Source of the DNA: Closterium sp. Naga37s-1
Lineage: Eukaryota; Streptophyta; Zygnematophyceae; Desmidiales; Closteriaceae
Direction: 5' to 3'
Length of the DNA: 64,000 nt
Assembly: GCA_947471745.1 (NCBI GenBank)
Contig: CANJKZ010000262.1
Location: forward strand, 1,124,501-1,188,500
Under the pieces are notes generated by a model. That model was given only the letters and a program-made list of their open reading frames with translations, had not been told where the DNA came from and ran no database searches. This document shows, in pieces, positions 1 to 11,828 of the stretch (within the stretch, counting starts at the first letter, position 1; each line of letters opens with the position of its first letter). The position numbers and the translations under genes were made by a program.

Positions 1-998
1 TGGAAAAACCGTGTGGATCCTAATTGAGCTAACGAGCCTCCTAAGCGGCAGGGAAGTTTGACGCCTCTCATTGCTATAACTCGATGTATAACACGAGTCT
101 ATAAATGACTAAGCTTAGACCAAACATGGCCTAGCGTGAGCCGTGAAGCTTGGAGAACGAACCAAGACCTAAGTACAGTGCAGTTTAGGAGAAACTAGCA
201 GTGGAGGTGGTGGTGGTGGCAGTATTTGGACTTGTGTTGACTCGGAGGTCTGGGCTGGAAGAAAGAAACTCTGCGGTCGAGATTTGTTGGAACGCAGACG
301 TCGCTTGGGATTGACGTCTCGCTTTGCTTCTCCCGTTCCTTCTGTCCCTTGGGGTCCTCGGGAGTGTTGCGCTTCTCTTGGGTTTGTCTTCGGTCACGAT
401 TCATGTCTCTTCGCGTTCTCCCTCATTCGCTGCCTGTTTGCTATCGTCAACGCCGAAACTGAAACCGTCAGGTTTCGCATGCGAAGTCTGTCATTCAATT
501 TCGCGCAGGAATGATGCCAATTTCGGTGATCATCTGTCGTGCGACGCCTGACCACCACGAAGGTCGTCAGGGCCGGGTTTCGCGCCATTCCGAGAGAGCA
601 ACACTCTATACTCTGAATAAGGCTCTTCAGAAAACTCCTCTAAGCCGAAACTGTACTCAGAATGTATAAATGGGAAGCACTGTTAGCTGAAGTTGCTGTT
701 CAAGGGAACTGCTTTGAGACAACTTTCAAGGTTGGTATTCACGTGAACTGCTTTGAGGAATTTCCAAGGCGCCCTGTGTTGCTGAAATACCTAAGCCCAC
801 GCTCTGTTCCAAGCTCAAACGCTCGAAACCAGCATTCAGCATCCAGTGAGGAATGGCATTGTCCCATGGGAACGCCACGGATAGCTTTTGTAGTCTGAAT
901 GCACAAGTGCGGCTCGCGGTTGCTGTAGAGACGCGGCTTTACGCCGTTGAAGGTGCACGCAGGAAAAAGCAGGATTTGTAGTGGGATTCGGATCAAAG
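1..998. other. upstream region of the exchanger gene, no gene seen
   Basis: No open frame here has recognisable protein similarity, and the short frames overlap one another on both strands. The region presumably holds the promoter and 5' untranslated part of the exchanger gene that starts near 999. A small perfect hairpin (GAAACC, 4-nt loop, GGTTTC) lies near 460-476. I could not place a TATA box or start site with confidence. Confidence 0.5.
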
Positions 999-3900
999 AT
1001 GGCGGAACCTGCCGGGCTGAACCTAACGTCGTCCCGCCAGCTGTGTCCTGACATCCAACTGTCCTACCCCAACGTCGTGCAAGACTGCTACGCCTCGAGA
1101 AGCACGACCGGCTATTCCGTCTATGTCATTCCCTTCAACACCAGGTATCAAATCCCGTATGCTAATTCGGCGTCGGCTGTGGTTTCCAAGGTTCGATTAC
1201 CTTCAGCTCACCGCCTCGTCTTCACTTTCTTCGTACTCAATGACCTCGTTTCTAGTGGCCGCGTAGTTAATCGCCTCGTTCCTCACCTCCAATCGACGGC
1301 TGTGCTTATCCTGACGTTGTTTTCCCCGCGTCCTCATTCAACCAGCTGCGACAGCTTCCTGCTGCTTCCCGCGGAGCAGCTATGGAGTCCCGCGGTGCGG
1401 TCGGCGTGGTACCTGTTCGGCATGCTGTACTGCTTCGTGGGGCTTGCCGCCATCGTTCGCGTCTTCATGGAGGCCCTCGACCGCATCTCCAGCACGTACG
1501 CCATGGTGAGGGTTTCAACTCCAGCACGTACGCCATGGTGAGGGTTTCATCTCGACGGCGTACGGCATGGTGTGGATTTCATCTCGAGGACGTAAGCCAT
1601 GGCAAAATTTCAACATATCTGCTGGTACAGACTGCATCTTGAGCACATAAACCATACTACGGACTGTATTCTTGCTGTACTTCCCTTGGTACTACCATGA
1701 ATCCTCTGTGCTTTTTCCTTCCCCTTTGTTGAACGACTTTGTTTTCTCTGCACAGGTGAGTCGGCACGACCCCGAGACGGGCAGGGAGGAGCGGCGGATG
1801 GAGAAGGTGTGGAACAGCACGGTGGTGAACGTCGCTCTCATGGCTCTCGGCGCCTCCGCACCGGACATCGTCATTGCTGTCGTTGACGCCCTCAAACACC
1901 TCAACCAGGGGCCTGGCGGTGAGAGGGGAGGGAGAAAGCGAGGGAGGGTGGCGATTGGGTGTGTTTTAGTATGTGTTTAGCAAGTAGTGATGAGCGTCAT
2001 GCATGACTACGTGTGTGGCGCATCCTAAGTTCGCCTATCATAGGCACCATCACACCATCAGAGCTCCTTTGTCTTTGCCTTCGCCTGTCCCCTTCGGTCT
2101 CTCCTCCCTCGCCTTCCTTCTCTGCCTCTCCTCTGCCTCTCCCCGTTTCCTCTCTCTCACTGCAGTGTTGGGTGCGGGCACAGTACTGGGGTCGGCAGCG
2201 TTCAACCAGATGGTCATCTCGGCCGTCTGTGTGGTAACGCCACCCGCCCACTCCATCAAGCGCATCCAGGCCGTTGGTGTCTTCCTCCTCGAGCTCACTG
2301 CCAGCACGTGGGCATACGTCTGGATCCTGCTCGTGCTCAAGGTGTGTTCAGGGAGCCTCCCAAGTTCTTAGCCACCAAGAGTGAATGCCTCTGGATCCTG
2401 CTCGTGCTCAAGGTACCCTGCTGCTGCCCTGCCATATCTCCTGCGCTTGGTCTCATGCATTAGGCCTTGGTTTCTCTCAGGAATTTCCGCAGGGAAGAAG
2501 TCATGCCGTGTGTCTGCTGCTTCTTGTGTGGTTGCCTCCCGGCCCCACTGGTCTGTCTGTCACCTGCAGGTCTTCTCCCCCGGCCGTGTCACCATAGTGG
2601 AGGCATGCATCACGCTGCTCTTCTTCCCCCTCTTCATCCTCCTCGCGTACGCCCAAGACCAGCATTGGCAGCACTGGGGGCGCTGGGGGCTGCTCCTGCC
2701 TTTCCTACCCCGCCCCACCCCCCATGCACCCCGCCGCGGCTCCCTCACTCGCTTCAAGAACTATGGCAGCAGGGAGGCACTCATAGGTCCCTCTGTTGCT
2801 CAGGGCGGCAGTAAGAATGCTGCTGCTGGTGGCGGGAATATGTCGGGAGTTGGTGCGTGATGGCGAGCCCTGTGGGGGGCCCATGAAAGCAAACCAGTGG
2901 ATGCGGCAGGAGGGAGAGGAGGGGAGGGGGTGGGGAAGAGCAGCACTGATGGTTCGAGAGCGATGGAGGGAGGGCAGGGAGAGGTGGAAATGCAGAGAGG
3001 GGCTCATGCAGCAAGCACGAGCATTGCGGTGGGGGACGCGGAGGAGGGGGCAGGGGAGCAGCAGGCGGTGGAGGGGGATGGGCAGAGGTCGCATGGGAGC
3101 GCGGATCTAAGTGACTGGGAGGACGTGGTGAGTGTGTGGCGGTTGGGAGTTGGGTTGTGATTTTTTTAGGCGCCTCAAGAGCAGAGGTCGCATGGGAGCT
3201 CGAATTTGAGTGACTGGGAAAACGTGGTGAGCGTGTGGCTGTTGGGGGTTTTGCGTGGGGAGTTTATGTGGGTGTGGCGAGTGTGTGGGTTGGGTGTGGC
3301 GAGTGTGTGGGTTGGGTGTGGCGAGTGTGTGCGTGTCGGTTATAAACTAAGAACCACAATCGAGCATTCTAAGACTTCATGAACGCAATGACAGTGCGTG
3401 CTGCTTGTTGAACTACGTGTGTGTGACTGGTGGGCTGGCAGGGGCAGATGGAATCCGAGCAGCAGCAACAGCAACACGAGGAAGCATCAGGGAACATTTC
3501 TATGGAGCCAGCAGCAGCTGAGGAAGGGAGAGTTGAAGCAGGTACTGCCTGTCTCTTCCTGCATGCACTAAACCGTATGCATAGTCCTTGCTTTCAGAAC
3601 CATTGGTGCAGGAGAGTTGGTCCCATCAAATGCGTTAACAAAAGCAATCCTGTCAATGTGCCTCCACATCCCAGTCTCCGCCAATACCCATGTCCTTCTC
3701 TCATTTGCCACCTTTTGGATTGACTAGAAAAGTCCATTCATCAGATACGTGAAGCAGTCATGACAAGCTGGCCCTCTCATCCCTTTCTCCCCCAGGCGCC
3801 AGGTCCACCTCCCTCGATGTACCACCAGCAGTGCCAGCAGTGCCAGCAGTGCCAGCAGTGCCGCAGAGGTCAAGCAGTAGCAACCTGCGGCGCCGGTCAG

Positions 3901-6661
3901 GTGCTGGATTCTCCACTGCGGCTGCCATGCAGCATGACTCACCGGATCCCTCTCTGTACGTGTTTTTAACGAGGCGATTGTTTTTCCAGTTGCTGCACTA
4001 CCCTGTACCCTGCCACTTGCTTCTTTTGCATGAATGCGAAACCTCCTCCTGTTGTCTAGACTTGTTGTCTACGTGCAATGTCGCTCCACTTCTCATCCCC
4101 TCCCTGCATGTGTCCCTCCCTTTTTCTCTCAGTTCGCGCCGCCTCGGTCAGCACCTATGGCTGCGCTCACAGCTGCCTGGCCTCACCCATTCGCCAGCTC
4201 CTGCCATCCGCCCAACGCCCCTTGCCTCACCAGGCCCGCTCGTTCTCAACCCCCCACAGCAGCAGCAACAGCAGCAGGAGCAGCGGGGGGAAGAGGAGAA
4301 GGCGGAGGGGCATGCAAGGGGAGCAGGGATGGCTGACAACGGGCAATCAGGGCTGGTTGAAGGCGACGACCATTCTATGGATCTGTTGCAAGGTGGGCTC
4401 ACTAAGGGTATTTTGAGCCAACTCAAAGAACATGTGGTTATTCGGTACATGTAGCATCCATGTTCGGACCCTCCCTTTAATCTTTATTATCTCCTTAAAA
4501 TTCCTTTCTCCTTGCCTCCCCTCCTCTTTCCACCCTCCTTTTTAACTACGGTGAACCCACATGGGTATCAGAGCGGTGGACGTTGCTGGTGCGGTTGGGG
4601 GAGAGGGAGGTGTGCCGGCTTGAGCACACTCCTGCAAGCAACAACGGAACCAGCAGCAGTGCAGCAACCTGCATCACTTCTCCTGTCCAAACCCTCAACT
4701 TGTGAGTGTCAGACAGCAATAGTTGAGACTTAGAATCGAATGCACCTGTGTGCATCTGCTGATCGCTCTTGCTCATTTTCCATCTCAACGTTCATTCAAT
4801 TCTGTCTATTTCCACTGTCTCTTCCCTGCCCTCCCATCCAGCCGGGTGCCCACTGCAGAAGCGCTGCATCTTCAGCTGGAGCTAACCGTTACTCACCTTC
4901 CTCATGCACTCGGCAACAGCAGTTGCACGCATGCACGACAGCTGTCCACATCAAGCCCCCATGCCACGTCACCATCCCTGCAGTCCAGCTCAGCAGCATC
5001 CGCTGATGCTGTCATTGCATCTGCGACCCGCACGGTTTGCTCGTTACAGTCACAGCCACCTTGGTTCACGGCAGTTGCTTCACTGGTACCCCCTTCAACA
5101 CAGTCACACTCACACACTGCATACACGTCTTCTTTGCTGTTTGAGAACGCACGTGGGGCAGAGAGAAACCAGGGCTGTGGGGAGGAAGGGTGCAGTGTGG
5201 AGGGTGACGTGAGGGCAGAGCTACACGTGGGGGTGCGAGTGGAAGCAGGGGAGGGAGACAAGGTGGCGGATGTGACAGTTACTGTGCTGGGTCTGCGCCT
5301 TGCACTGGAGAAACAGCATGGTATGCACCTCTCTCCCTATATTTCTTGCTCTTGACCCAACACTCAAAGCTGATGATTTTATCACAGCATGTAGGTAGCT
5401 GTTTCTTCCATGTCTTCCCTGTTGGATGTGGGCGTTTGTGGAATTCTGTCACTCAAGGCATGCTTGAGTTCATTCCACTTTCTGACTCTCTGCCAACCAG
5501 GACAAGGGGGGCTGGGTGGGCTCAGCATATGGAGAGAACCGACCTCATCTGCCCTATCAAGCAATCCGGGATTGGGGGAGGTTTGGCTGCAGCAGATCGA
5601 AAAGGCAATTTCGGTAAGCCATCCCACCTTGCTCTGTCGTCATTTCACCCAGCCTTAGCTGACTGCTTCTTTGGCATTTCGAATGGCTCTCAGGTCCCAC
5701 TGTCAGGTCACCAGAGGGACGTGTCACTGTTGGGCCTTGGAGTCCACTTCATCTCCTTCTACTGGAAGCTCCTTTTCTCACTCATCCCTCCACCCTCCCT
5801 CGTGCGTGGCTGGCCAGCCTTCATCCTCTGTGAGTGGGGTTAGACAGCTGTTATCCAGGGGCTGCGGGTGAAGGTTCTCTGTAGGTTTTATCGAAGCTGC
5901 TTGTGCTATTGATTTTGAATCACTCCTTTGCACATACGTTGTGCACTGTACTAGAGCATATGTGTTGTGAGCTCACTCCCATGTGGTAACTCCTGCAGGT
6001 CTCTGCTTCATGGCTGGCATTTCTTTCCTAATTGAGGAGTTCGCGAGACTGTTGGCATGCACATCAGGCCTGCACCTCTTCTCGGTTGCCATTGTCTTCG
6101 TGGCTAGCGTAAGCTTTTCCGAGGAGTGAGCTGCCGGCTGATTTCTGATGTCTTGGGTAGTACTGCCGTATTCTTGTTGTGTTTCTGTTGTTTCATTGCC
6201 TGCTTTTATTATCTTCTTCACAGGATGTGACTTCCTGCATTCTCACGCCGCCCCCACCCCCACCAATGTTCATCTACCAGGGAACCTCTGTGCCTGACCT
6301 CCTCGCGAGCAGAACGGCTGCCAGGCTTTCACCCTCTGCTGACGTGGCTATCGCAAACATTAACATATCAAATGCTGTGAATGTCTTCGTTGGACTTGGC
6401 CTGGCATGGCTGATCGAGGCGGGGTATGAGAAGGCAGTTTCAGGCGACTCGCTATTCGTCCCACACCTTTTAAATCTGGAGGTTTCTGTCATAGCTTTCT
6501 TGTGCACCACCGTAGTATTCGTTATCATCATGGGTTTGAGGCGCAAACTCGCTGGTGGTGAACTTGGGGGTGCCAGGAGATGGGCTTGGTTAGCATTTAG
6601 CGTATTCATCCTCTCGTGGTGTGGCTTCCTTGCTGTAACGACTGTGACGAGTCAGCAGTAA
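999..6661 (+). CDS. Na+/Ca2+ exchanger, NCX type (multi-exon gene)
   Basis: A membrane antiporter predicted to exchange Ca2+ for Na+ or another cation. Exons I can support by GT/AG sites, phase and homology: 999-1144 (start tentative), 1355-1505, 1756-1918, 2166-2341, 2570 to about 2810, then 5501-5613, 5694-5829, 5999-6108 and 6281-6661 (stop TAA). The first half carries the alpha-1 repeat (NVALMALGASAPD) and the motif LGSAAFNQM. The second half carries the alpha-2 repeat (GTSVPDLLAS, then NISNAVNVFVGLGLAW) and ends with two hydrophobic segments. WKLLFSLIPPPSLVRGW matches the NCX segment before alpha-2. Between the halves, probable loop exons lie at about 3436-3540, 3796-3956, 4135-4391, 4575-4698 and 4842-5320. 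They are Gln-, Ser- and Pro-rich, and I cannot show a clear Calx-beta domain. The usual acidic Glu of alpha-1 (SAPE in animal NCX) is Asp here. Start codon and loop exons are uncertain; the family assignment is firm. Confidence 0.85.
1491..1618 (+). repeat. 32-bp tandem repeat spanning an exon end and 5' splice site
   Basis: Four decaying copies of a 32-bp unit (1491-1522, 1523-1554, 1555-1586, 1587-1618). Unit 1 holds the last codons of exchanger exon 2 and its donor (ATG then GTGAGGG at 1506). Copy 2 keeps the same donor sequence; copies 3 and 4 have lost it (GTGTGG and GCAAAA). Confidence 0.85.
2319..2415 (+). repeat. duplicated exon 4 end with donor
   Basis: About 24 bp containing the last codons of exon 4 (coding WILLVLK) and its GT donor at 2342 recurs 72 bp downstream at about 2392-2415, again ending in a GT donor. 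The second copy could act as an alternative 5' splice site, but the intervening sequence has an in-frame stop. Confidence 0.8.
3069..3250 (+). repeat. duplicated loop-exon end with donor
   Basis: A block of about 60 bp (gcagaggtcgcatgggagc and following, to the donor GTGAGTGTGTGG) at about 3070-3143 is repeated at about 3182-3240 with the donor GTGAGCGTGTGG. A T-rich tract ending in AG precedes the second copy at about 3168, so it could be an extra exon. Confidence 0.75.
3270..3335 (+). repeat. 22-bp minisatellite
   Basis: Three near-identical copies of ggtgtggcgagtgtgtggg(ttg) lie in an intron of the exchanger gene, right after the duplicated exon end. Confidence 0.8.
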
Positions 6662-7093
6662 TGAAAAGCGTGGTACAGTGTAGCTTCCTGGTTCCTGACC
6701 AGCAACCTCCAGAACCAGCCAGCAGAATAAACCTACTTCACTCATGGTAATTGGAGTGTGGCGTGCGCAATGCCACAACCACACCTGATTGCACTGGTAC
6801 ACGTGCACTGGAGGATTGGAAGGGGGGCTAGAAAATATGGAAAGCAAGGATAATTTCGGTACCAACCAACCAACCGTATGATTAGAGCTACGGTAATTTC
6901 ATGGCACCAACCAAGAGTGTCATCACAATCTTACATCAACTAAAAACTACCACTTAAAAAAAGTCTGCTACTTCCAACCTTACAGTACCGTATATTGAAA
7001 ACTGAACAAGGGCAACCAAGCCTGCTACAATCAGGATGAAGAGAACCTTCAGGCAAAAGGGACCATTGCAAAGCTGTCACTGTGAACCTGTGC
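6662..7093. other. convergent intergenic region
   Basis: 3' flanks of two genes that face each other. It should contain both 3' untranslated regions and polyadenylation signals. No other gene is visible. Confidence 0.6.
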
Positions 7094-7853
7094 CTAATCG
7101 GCGCGAGACTGGCCAGCACGCGATGACAGAATGATACCAACAATAAGCCCATACAGGGCAAGAGCTTCAGCAAAAATTAGAATAAGAATCATGCCGACGA
7201 AAAGCTTGGGTTGCTGGGCGTTAGCTCTGCAAAAACAAAGCCAAGGGTCAGAATGGTGACACCGTGGCACCAGCAAAAATGGATGACCTCAACTTTCTCC
7301 TCAGATCCGATCCCTAAATACGCACCTGACACCAGCGTCGCCGACAATCCCAATGGCCATGCCCGCAGCGAGACCCGCCAGACCGCAAGAGAGCCCAGAA
7401 GACAGATGAGCGTAACCATCAAAAGAGTAATAGGCCTTGGCCTTGGGGTTGATACCCGTGCTGATAATAACGGCAATGATAAGGCCGTAAATACCAAGCA
7501 CACCAGCCATAACAACGGGAACAATGGACTTCATGACGAGTTCAGGCCTCATAACACCCATGGATGCAACACCAACGCCACTCTTCGCTGTGCCGTAAGC
7601 TGCTCCCATGCCTGTAAAATGCGGAAACAACGGGTTAACAAAACTAAATAGCATCAGCACAGGTTACACGCTTGGATCTAAAACTGCGGAAACATATTAG
7701 CACAGTAATGGGAAGGATCTGGGTGAAAAGGCCCGGATCAGGCCCAAGCAAAGATTTCGCCGCTATGTGCCTACATGAGAAAACGAGAGCTGCGGAAGCC
7801 CCCATAAAGCCGAAGAAAGGAGCAGTCTCATCGCCATTGAAAACACCCGACAT
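7094..7853 (-). CDS. VHA-c: V-type H+-ATPase 16-kDa proteolipid subunit c
   Basis: Forms the proton-conducting c-ring of the vacuolar H+-ATPase Vo sector in endomembranes. Three exons read on the minus strand: 7853-7775, 7611-7326 and 7226-7094. Both introns have GT/AG ends; the first is phase 1 inside a Cys codon, the second phase 2 inside an Arg codon. The product is 165 residues, the normal family length, with four hydrophobic helices and the conserved start [10 protein letters not shown]. The fourth helix holds the proton-carrying Glu in the context [11 protein letters not shown]. The sequence is nearly identical to land-plant VHA-c, which is the best evidence for the host lineage. It ends in TAG, so TAG is a real stop in this genome. 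Its upstream side faces the hAT nest, and its 3' end converges on the exchanger. Confidence 0.97.
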
Positions 7854-8435
7854 GATGGCAGCTTGATCGAGATGAAGACTGAATAGGAGGAAGTCCGTAG
7901 ACTGTTAGAAAGTGAAGTCCTTATCTCCGAATAGCTACCAGCTGAAATTTGCAAGCAAGGAAATGCACTACTCAGCTGAAGGTTGGAACCCTTTCGTTCA
8001 ACCAGGCAATCTCTTGGAGGCGTTCATTGGCCAGGCATGGTCATCAAACAATCCCTTGTGAGCGATGAGGAAACCTACACTGCACTATGATTCAGAATAG
8101 TCATAATCACGTACATGCCTTTGTTTGTATACACACACATGCATCATTCACATTGCACCTTCAATGTGGCATAGCTGCCTTACCTGGTGTAAATACCTTC
8201 AGGCATCAGATATACGCGCATGCCTATATTATTTGCATGCAATCATACAGGAAGCCCTGTGCTTATACCATGTCCTAACATTAACTCCATATGTTAAGGC
8301 CTATATTTTGTTTTTCAAGTAAAAACTAGCTGAACCAACGGTTTGAGAGTTTTTTTCCCGGCTTTGTTTTGCCTGTTGCGATCAGAAAGGAGATCGTGCC
8401 TAGGATCACCTCAGAAAGGTTCACAGTACTAGAGT
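7854..8435. other. upstream region of VHA-c; right part may be a decayed LTR
   Basis: No gene is visible. AT-rich sequence with CA-rich stretches lies near 8120-8150. The last 70 bases (near 8390-8435, with cctaggatcacctcag) faintly resemble the element G LTR. The similarity resumes after the hAT at 42454, suggesting that the hAT landed in an old LTR. Confidence 0.4.
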
Positions 8436-8443
8436 GTTGCAGC

Positions 8444-8647
8444 CAGGGCTGACGCTATCAGACTAAATAATCTGATTAGTCTGACCAATCAGACCACCCA
8501 GTTTGTGAAAAATATACTTACAGAGTAGTCAAATTTTGATCAATGAGAGCCTCAGAGTTATTGTTCTATGGCCCCTGATTCAGTGTAATAGGGCTCAGTG
8601 TTAGTCGTTTCTGGAGTCTTTCTCTACAGAGTATACATTATGTGGTC
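8444..8647 (+). other. hAT left terminal noncoding segment
   Basis: It carries the left inverted repeat and clustered subterminal copies of TCAGACT / TTAGTCTGA / ATCAGACC, the kind of motif hAT transposases bind. It is interrupted at 8652 by Copia A, with target duplication CCTGA. Confidence 0.7.
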
Positions 8648-8652
8648 CCTGA

Positions 8653-8778
8653 TGTGAAAATGAACGAGGAATGAGAAGACTAAGGGAAAGTTGGGTACAA
8701 GTATAAACCCTAGAAAGCTGTACCCCATATGTGCTACCCCACTATAGCCTACAGTAGCTAAGTCATATAAATCTGACA
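8653..8778 (-). repeat. 3' LTR of Copia A
   Basis: 126 bp, TG...CA ends. It differs from the right LTR by one transition in the stretch gtataaaccc/gtacaaaccc. Confidence 0.95.
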
Positions 8779-8915
8779 CACCCCCATAGGCAAAGTGGGG
8801 GAGGACAAGGGGTCACAAGACCAGTCAAGCAAAGCAAAGCAAGCTCAGGGTGGATCACAACGTCACCACACATTCCGAGCACAAGTTCAAGGCCACAAGG
8901 CCAGTTCACATGCAG
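8779..8915 (-). promoter_or_regulatory. conserved 3' noncoding block with polypurine hairpin (A)
   Basis: 137 bp between pol and the 3' LTR, strongly alike in Copia A, B, D and E and recognisable in C. On the minus strand it ends CCCCCA - CTTTGCCTA - TGGGGG TG, an inverted repeat placing the G-rich primer tract next to the LTR in a hairpin arm. Confidence 0.7.
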
Positions 8916-11828
8916 GATTACATATATATATATAAGGCTAAACAAGCAAGAGCAGGTGTATATACATATGTAACAGTACAAACAAGGTCAAGGGGTGAGC
9001 AAGTGAGGCAAGGTAGGCACAAGACCCAGCTGAGTACAGAAGCGCTGATGATCACAAGGCGCAAGTGCCTTGGTGAAGATATCAGCAGTGTTGGCCTCAG
9101 AGGCCACGTACGCAAGGCGTAGCTGACCACGCTGCTGTAGCTCACGAGCAAGGAAGTAGCGAAGAGCAATGTGCTTCGTTCTGTGCTCCAGTCTCTGCTC
9201 CCGACACAAGGCCAGCATGGCCTTGTTGTCTACGTACAGCACTGGAGGAGAACGAGGCGGCTCTCCGAGGTCAGTCAGCAGGTAGGTGAGCCAGCGAAGC
9301 TCCTGTGCAGCCATGGCCCCTGCGTAGATCTCAGCCTCACAACTGGAGCCGAGAACAGAAGACGAGCGGGTAGCCCGCCACGAGACAGAGCCGGAACCAA
9401 GGCTGAAGGTGTAACCCTGTGACGACCGCTGCGTAGCCTGGTCGTCAGCCCAAGAAGCGTCTGCGTGCCCAGTGAGGACCACTGGACTCTGCCCTCCAAG
9501 CACAAGCCCCATGCCCGACGTACTGCACAAGTAGCGCAACACCCTCTTCGCTGCAGCCATGTGCTCCGGTCTGTGTCTCCCAGGAGCAACATAGCGTGCG
9601 AGAATGCTAAGAGGGTATGCAAGGTCAGGTCGAGTGCAGGTCATCAGGTACATGAGGCAGCCAACAAGCTCTGGGTACGGGCCACTCGACTCTACGGACT
9701 CATCCGAAGGCAGAGCTGAGAGCGAGTGGCGAGTAGGCAGAGGAGTGGCCTGAGGCGAGGAGTACGTGAAGCCGAAGCGCTGAAGGACCTGCTGCACCAT
9801 GTGTGACTGAGTCAGGGTAATGGTGCGGCGTGCTCTGTCCCGGGTGATCTGCAAGCCAAGGTAGCTGCGCAGTTCACCCAGGTCTGTGCACGTGTGTCTC
9901 TTCTGCAGCTCGGACTTCACGTGGGCGAGTCCAGCAGTGTCAGCTGTGGCAAAGACCAAGTCGTCGACGTACACGAGGATGTAGAACGGCGGCAAAGAAG
10001 TGTCGGTGCGCAGAAACAGCGACGGGTCGGCAGTAGAGGGAGCAAACCCAAGAGCCGCAAGCGTAGTCCTCAGTGTGTCGTGCCACTCACGCGGTGCCTG
10101 GCGGAGACCGTAGACTGGCCGCCGGAGGCTCCACTGGGTGCCAGGAGGAAAAGTCCCAGTGAAGCCAAGTGGGCGGCGCAGCCAGATCTCCTCGTGCAGG
10201 CTGCCCTACAAGAAAGCAGTGCTGAAGTCAAGAGAGTGTAGCTCGTAGTCACGGTGAGCAGCTATGTGCAGCAGTACCCGAAGAGTGGTCATCTTCGGGG
10301 TGGGAGAGAAGGTCTGAAAGTAGTCAACTCCCTGCCGCTGACTGAAGCCACGAGCCACGTAACGCGCCTTGAAGACAGGCGGAGAACCCGGCGGCCGCTT
10401 CACCCTGAAAATCCACATGCCACTGACGATGTTCGCCCCAGGCGGGGGAACCTCGTCAACGTAGGTGCCTGTGGACTTCCAGGAAGCCATCTCTGCGTCC
10501 ATAGCTGCCTGCCACTGAGAGGAGTAGGGACCCTCTATCGCCTCCGCGTAAGAGCGCGGAGTCGGGATGTCAAGTGCATCCGGGTCTCCCTCAGGGGTAA
10601 GCAGTACGGACACGAGATGAGGTGAAGCAGCAGCCAAACACTGGAACTCCTCCTGTCTGTCCTCAAGGACGTCCGTGCCAAGGGCACACTCACCCCCGAC
10701 GGACGGAGGACAGACAGACTCAGACGCAGCAACAAGACTAGCAGCGTAGTCTAGACGACAGCGAGCAGCAAAGTCGACGAGCTCAGCAACTAGGGCAGAC
10801 GCAGCAGTGGACTCAAAGGAAGGGTCAGTGACAACAGTAGCAAGGAGACGCGTGACAGTCGGACTGGCAGCACGAAGGGAGTCCGACTCCGGGTCAGCAA
10901 GAGCAGGAAGAGAGGACTCAGGAGGAGAAGGCAAAGGGGCACGCAGAGGAGCAGTGGACGGACGGAGAGACATCCGGTGCGTGCCGGGCACAGGGGGAGG
11001 ACGCTGACGCGAACCACGACCACTAGTGCGAGCAGCACGGACAGGCGACGCAGGACGAGACGCAGGCTCACGACGCTCAGCAAGACCTCCAGTAGGACCA
11101 GTGTAGGGAGAAGGAGCAGGCAGTGGGGAGGCCGGCTGTAACTGTAACTGTGACGGGACAGGCTGTGGACACTCTAAGGGAGGAGGAGGACCAGTAGAAG
11201 GCGGGAGACCAAGAACCTGCTCAAGAAGCGGAACGAAGTACGGCCGAGGCCGCGCAGCGACTCCAGACACAGCAGGGACAGCACCAGTACCCCCAGTGGT
11301 AGCACCAGCGCCAGCAGCACCTCCAGCTCCAGTACCCCCAGCAGCTCCAGTAGCTCCAGGACCTCCAGCAGCACCAGTAGCACCCCCAGCAGGACCGCCT
11401 CCAGTACCGCCAGCAGTACCCTCAGCGCCAACACCCTCAGCAGCTCCAGCTCCAGTAGTACCCGCAGGCCCAGCAGCTCCAGTACTCCCAGTACGAGCAC
11501 CTCCGGGACCCGTGGCACCAGCACCCTCAGCAGCCGAAGAACCTCCAGCTCCAGCAGCACGCCTCCAGCGCCGGGCAAACCACTCACGCACCTCCTGTGG
11601 AGAGAGTGGCTCCCGTCGAGACGGAGCACCCAGAGAACCTCCAGGCCCAGCACCGCCAGACGCCACACGAGCAGGCCCAGCTCCCTCAGGCTCCGCACCC
11701 CCAGGCTCAGCACCTCCAGGCGTAGCACCCCCAGGCTCAGCACCCCCAGTCGTAGCACCCCCAGGCTCAGCACCCCCAGACTCAGCACCCCCAGGCTCAG
11801 CACCCCCAGTCGTAGCACCCTCAGGCTC

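Noticed and set aside
7094-7096. Reassignment of TAG to Gln in this genome
   Set aside because: VHA-c ends at TAG exactly where the protein family ends, and RNase H of Copia B also stops at TAG, so TAG is a normal stop.
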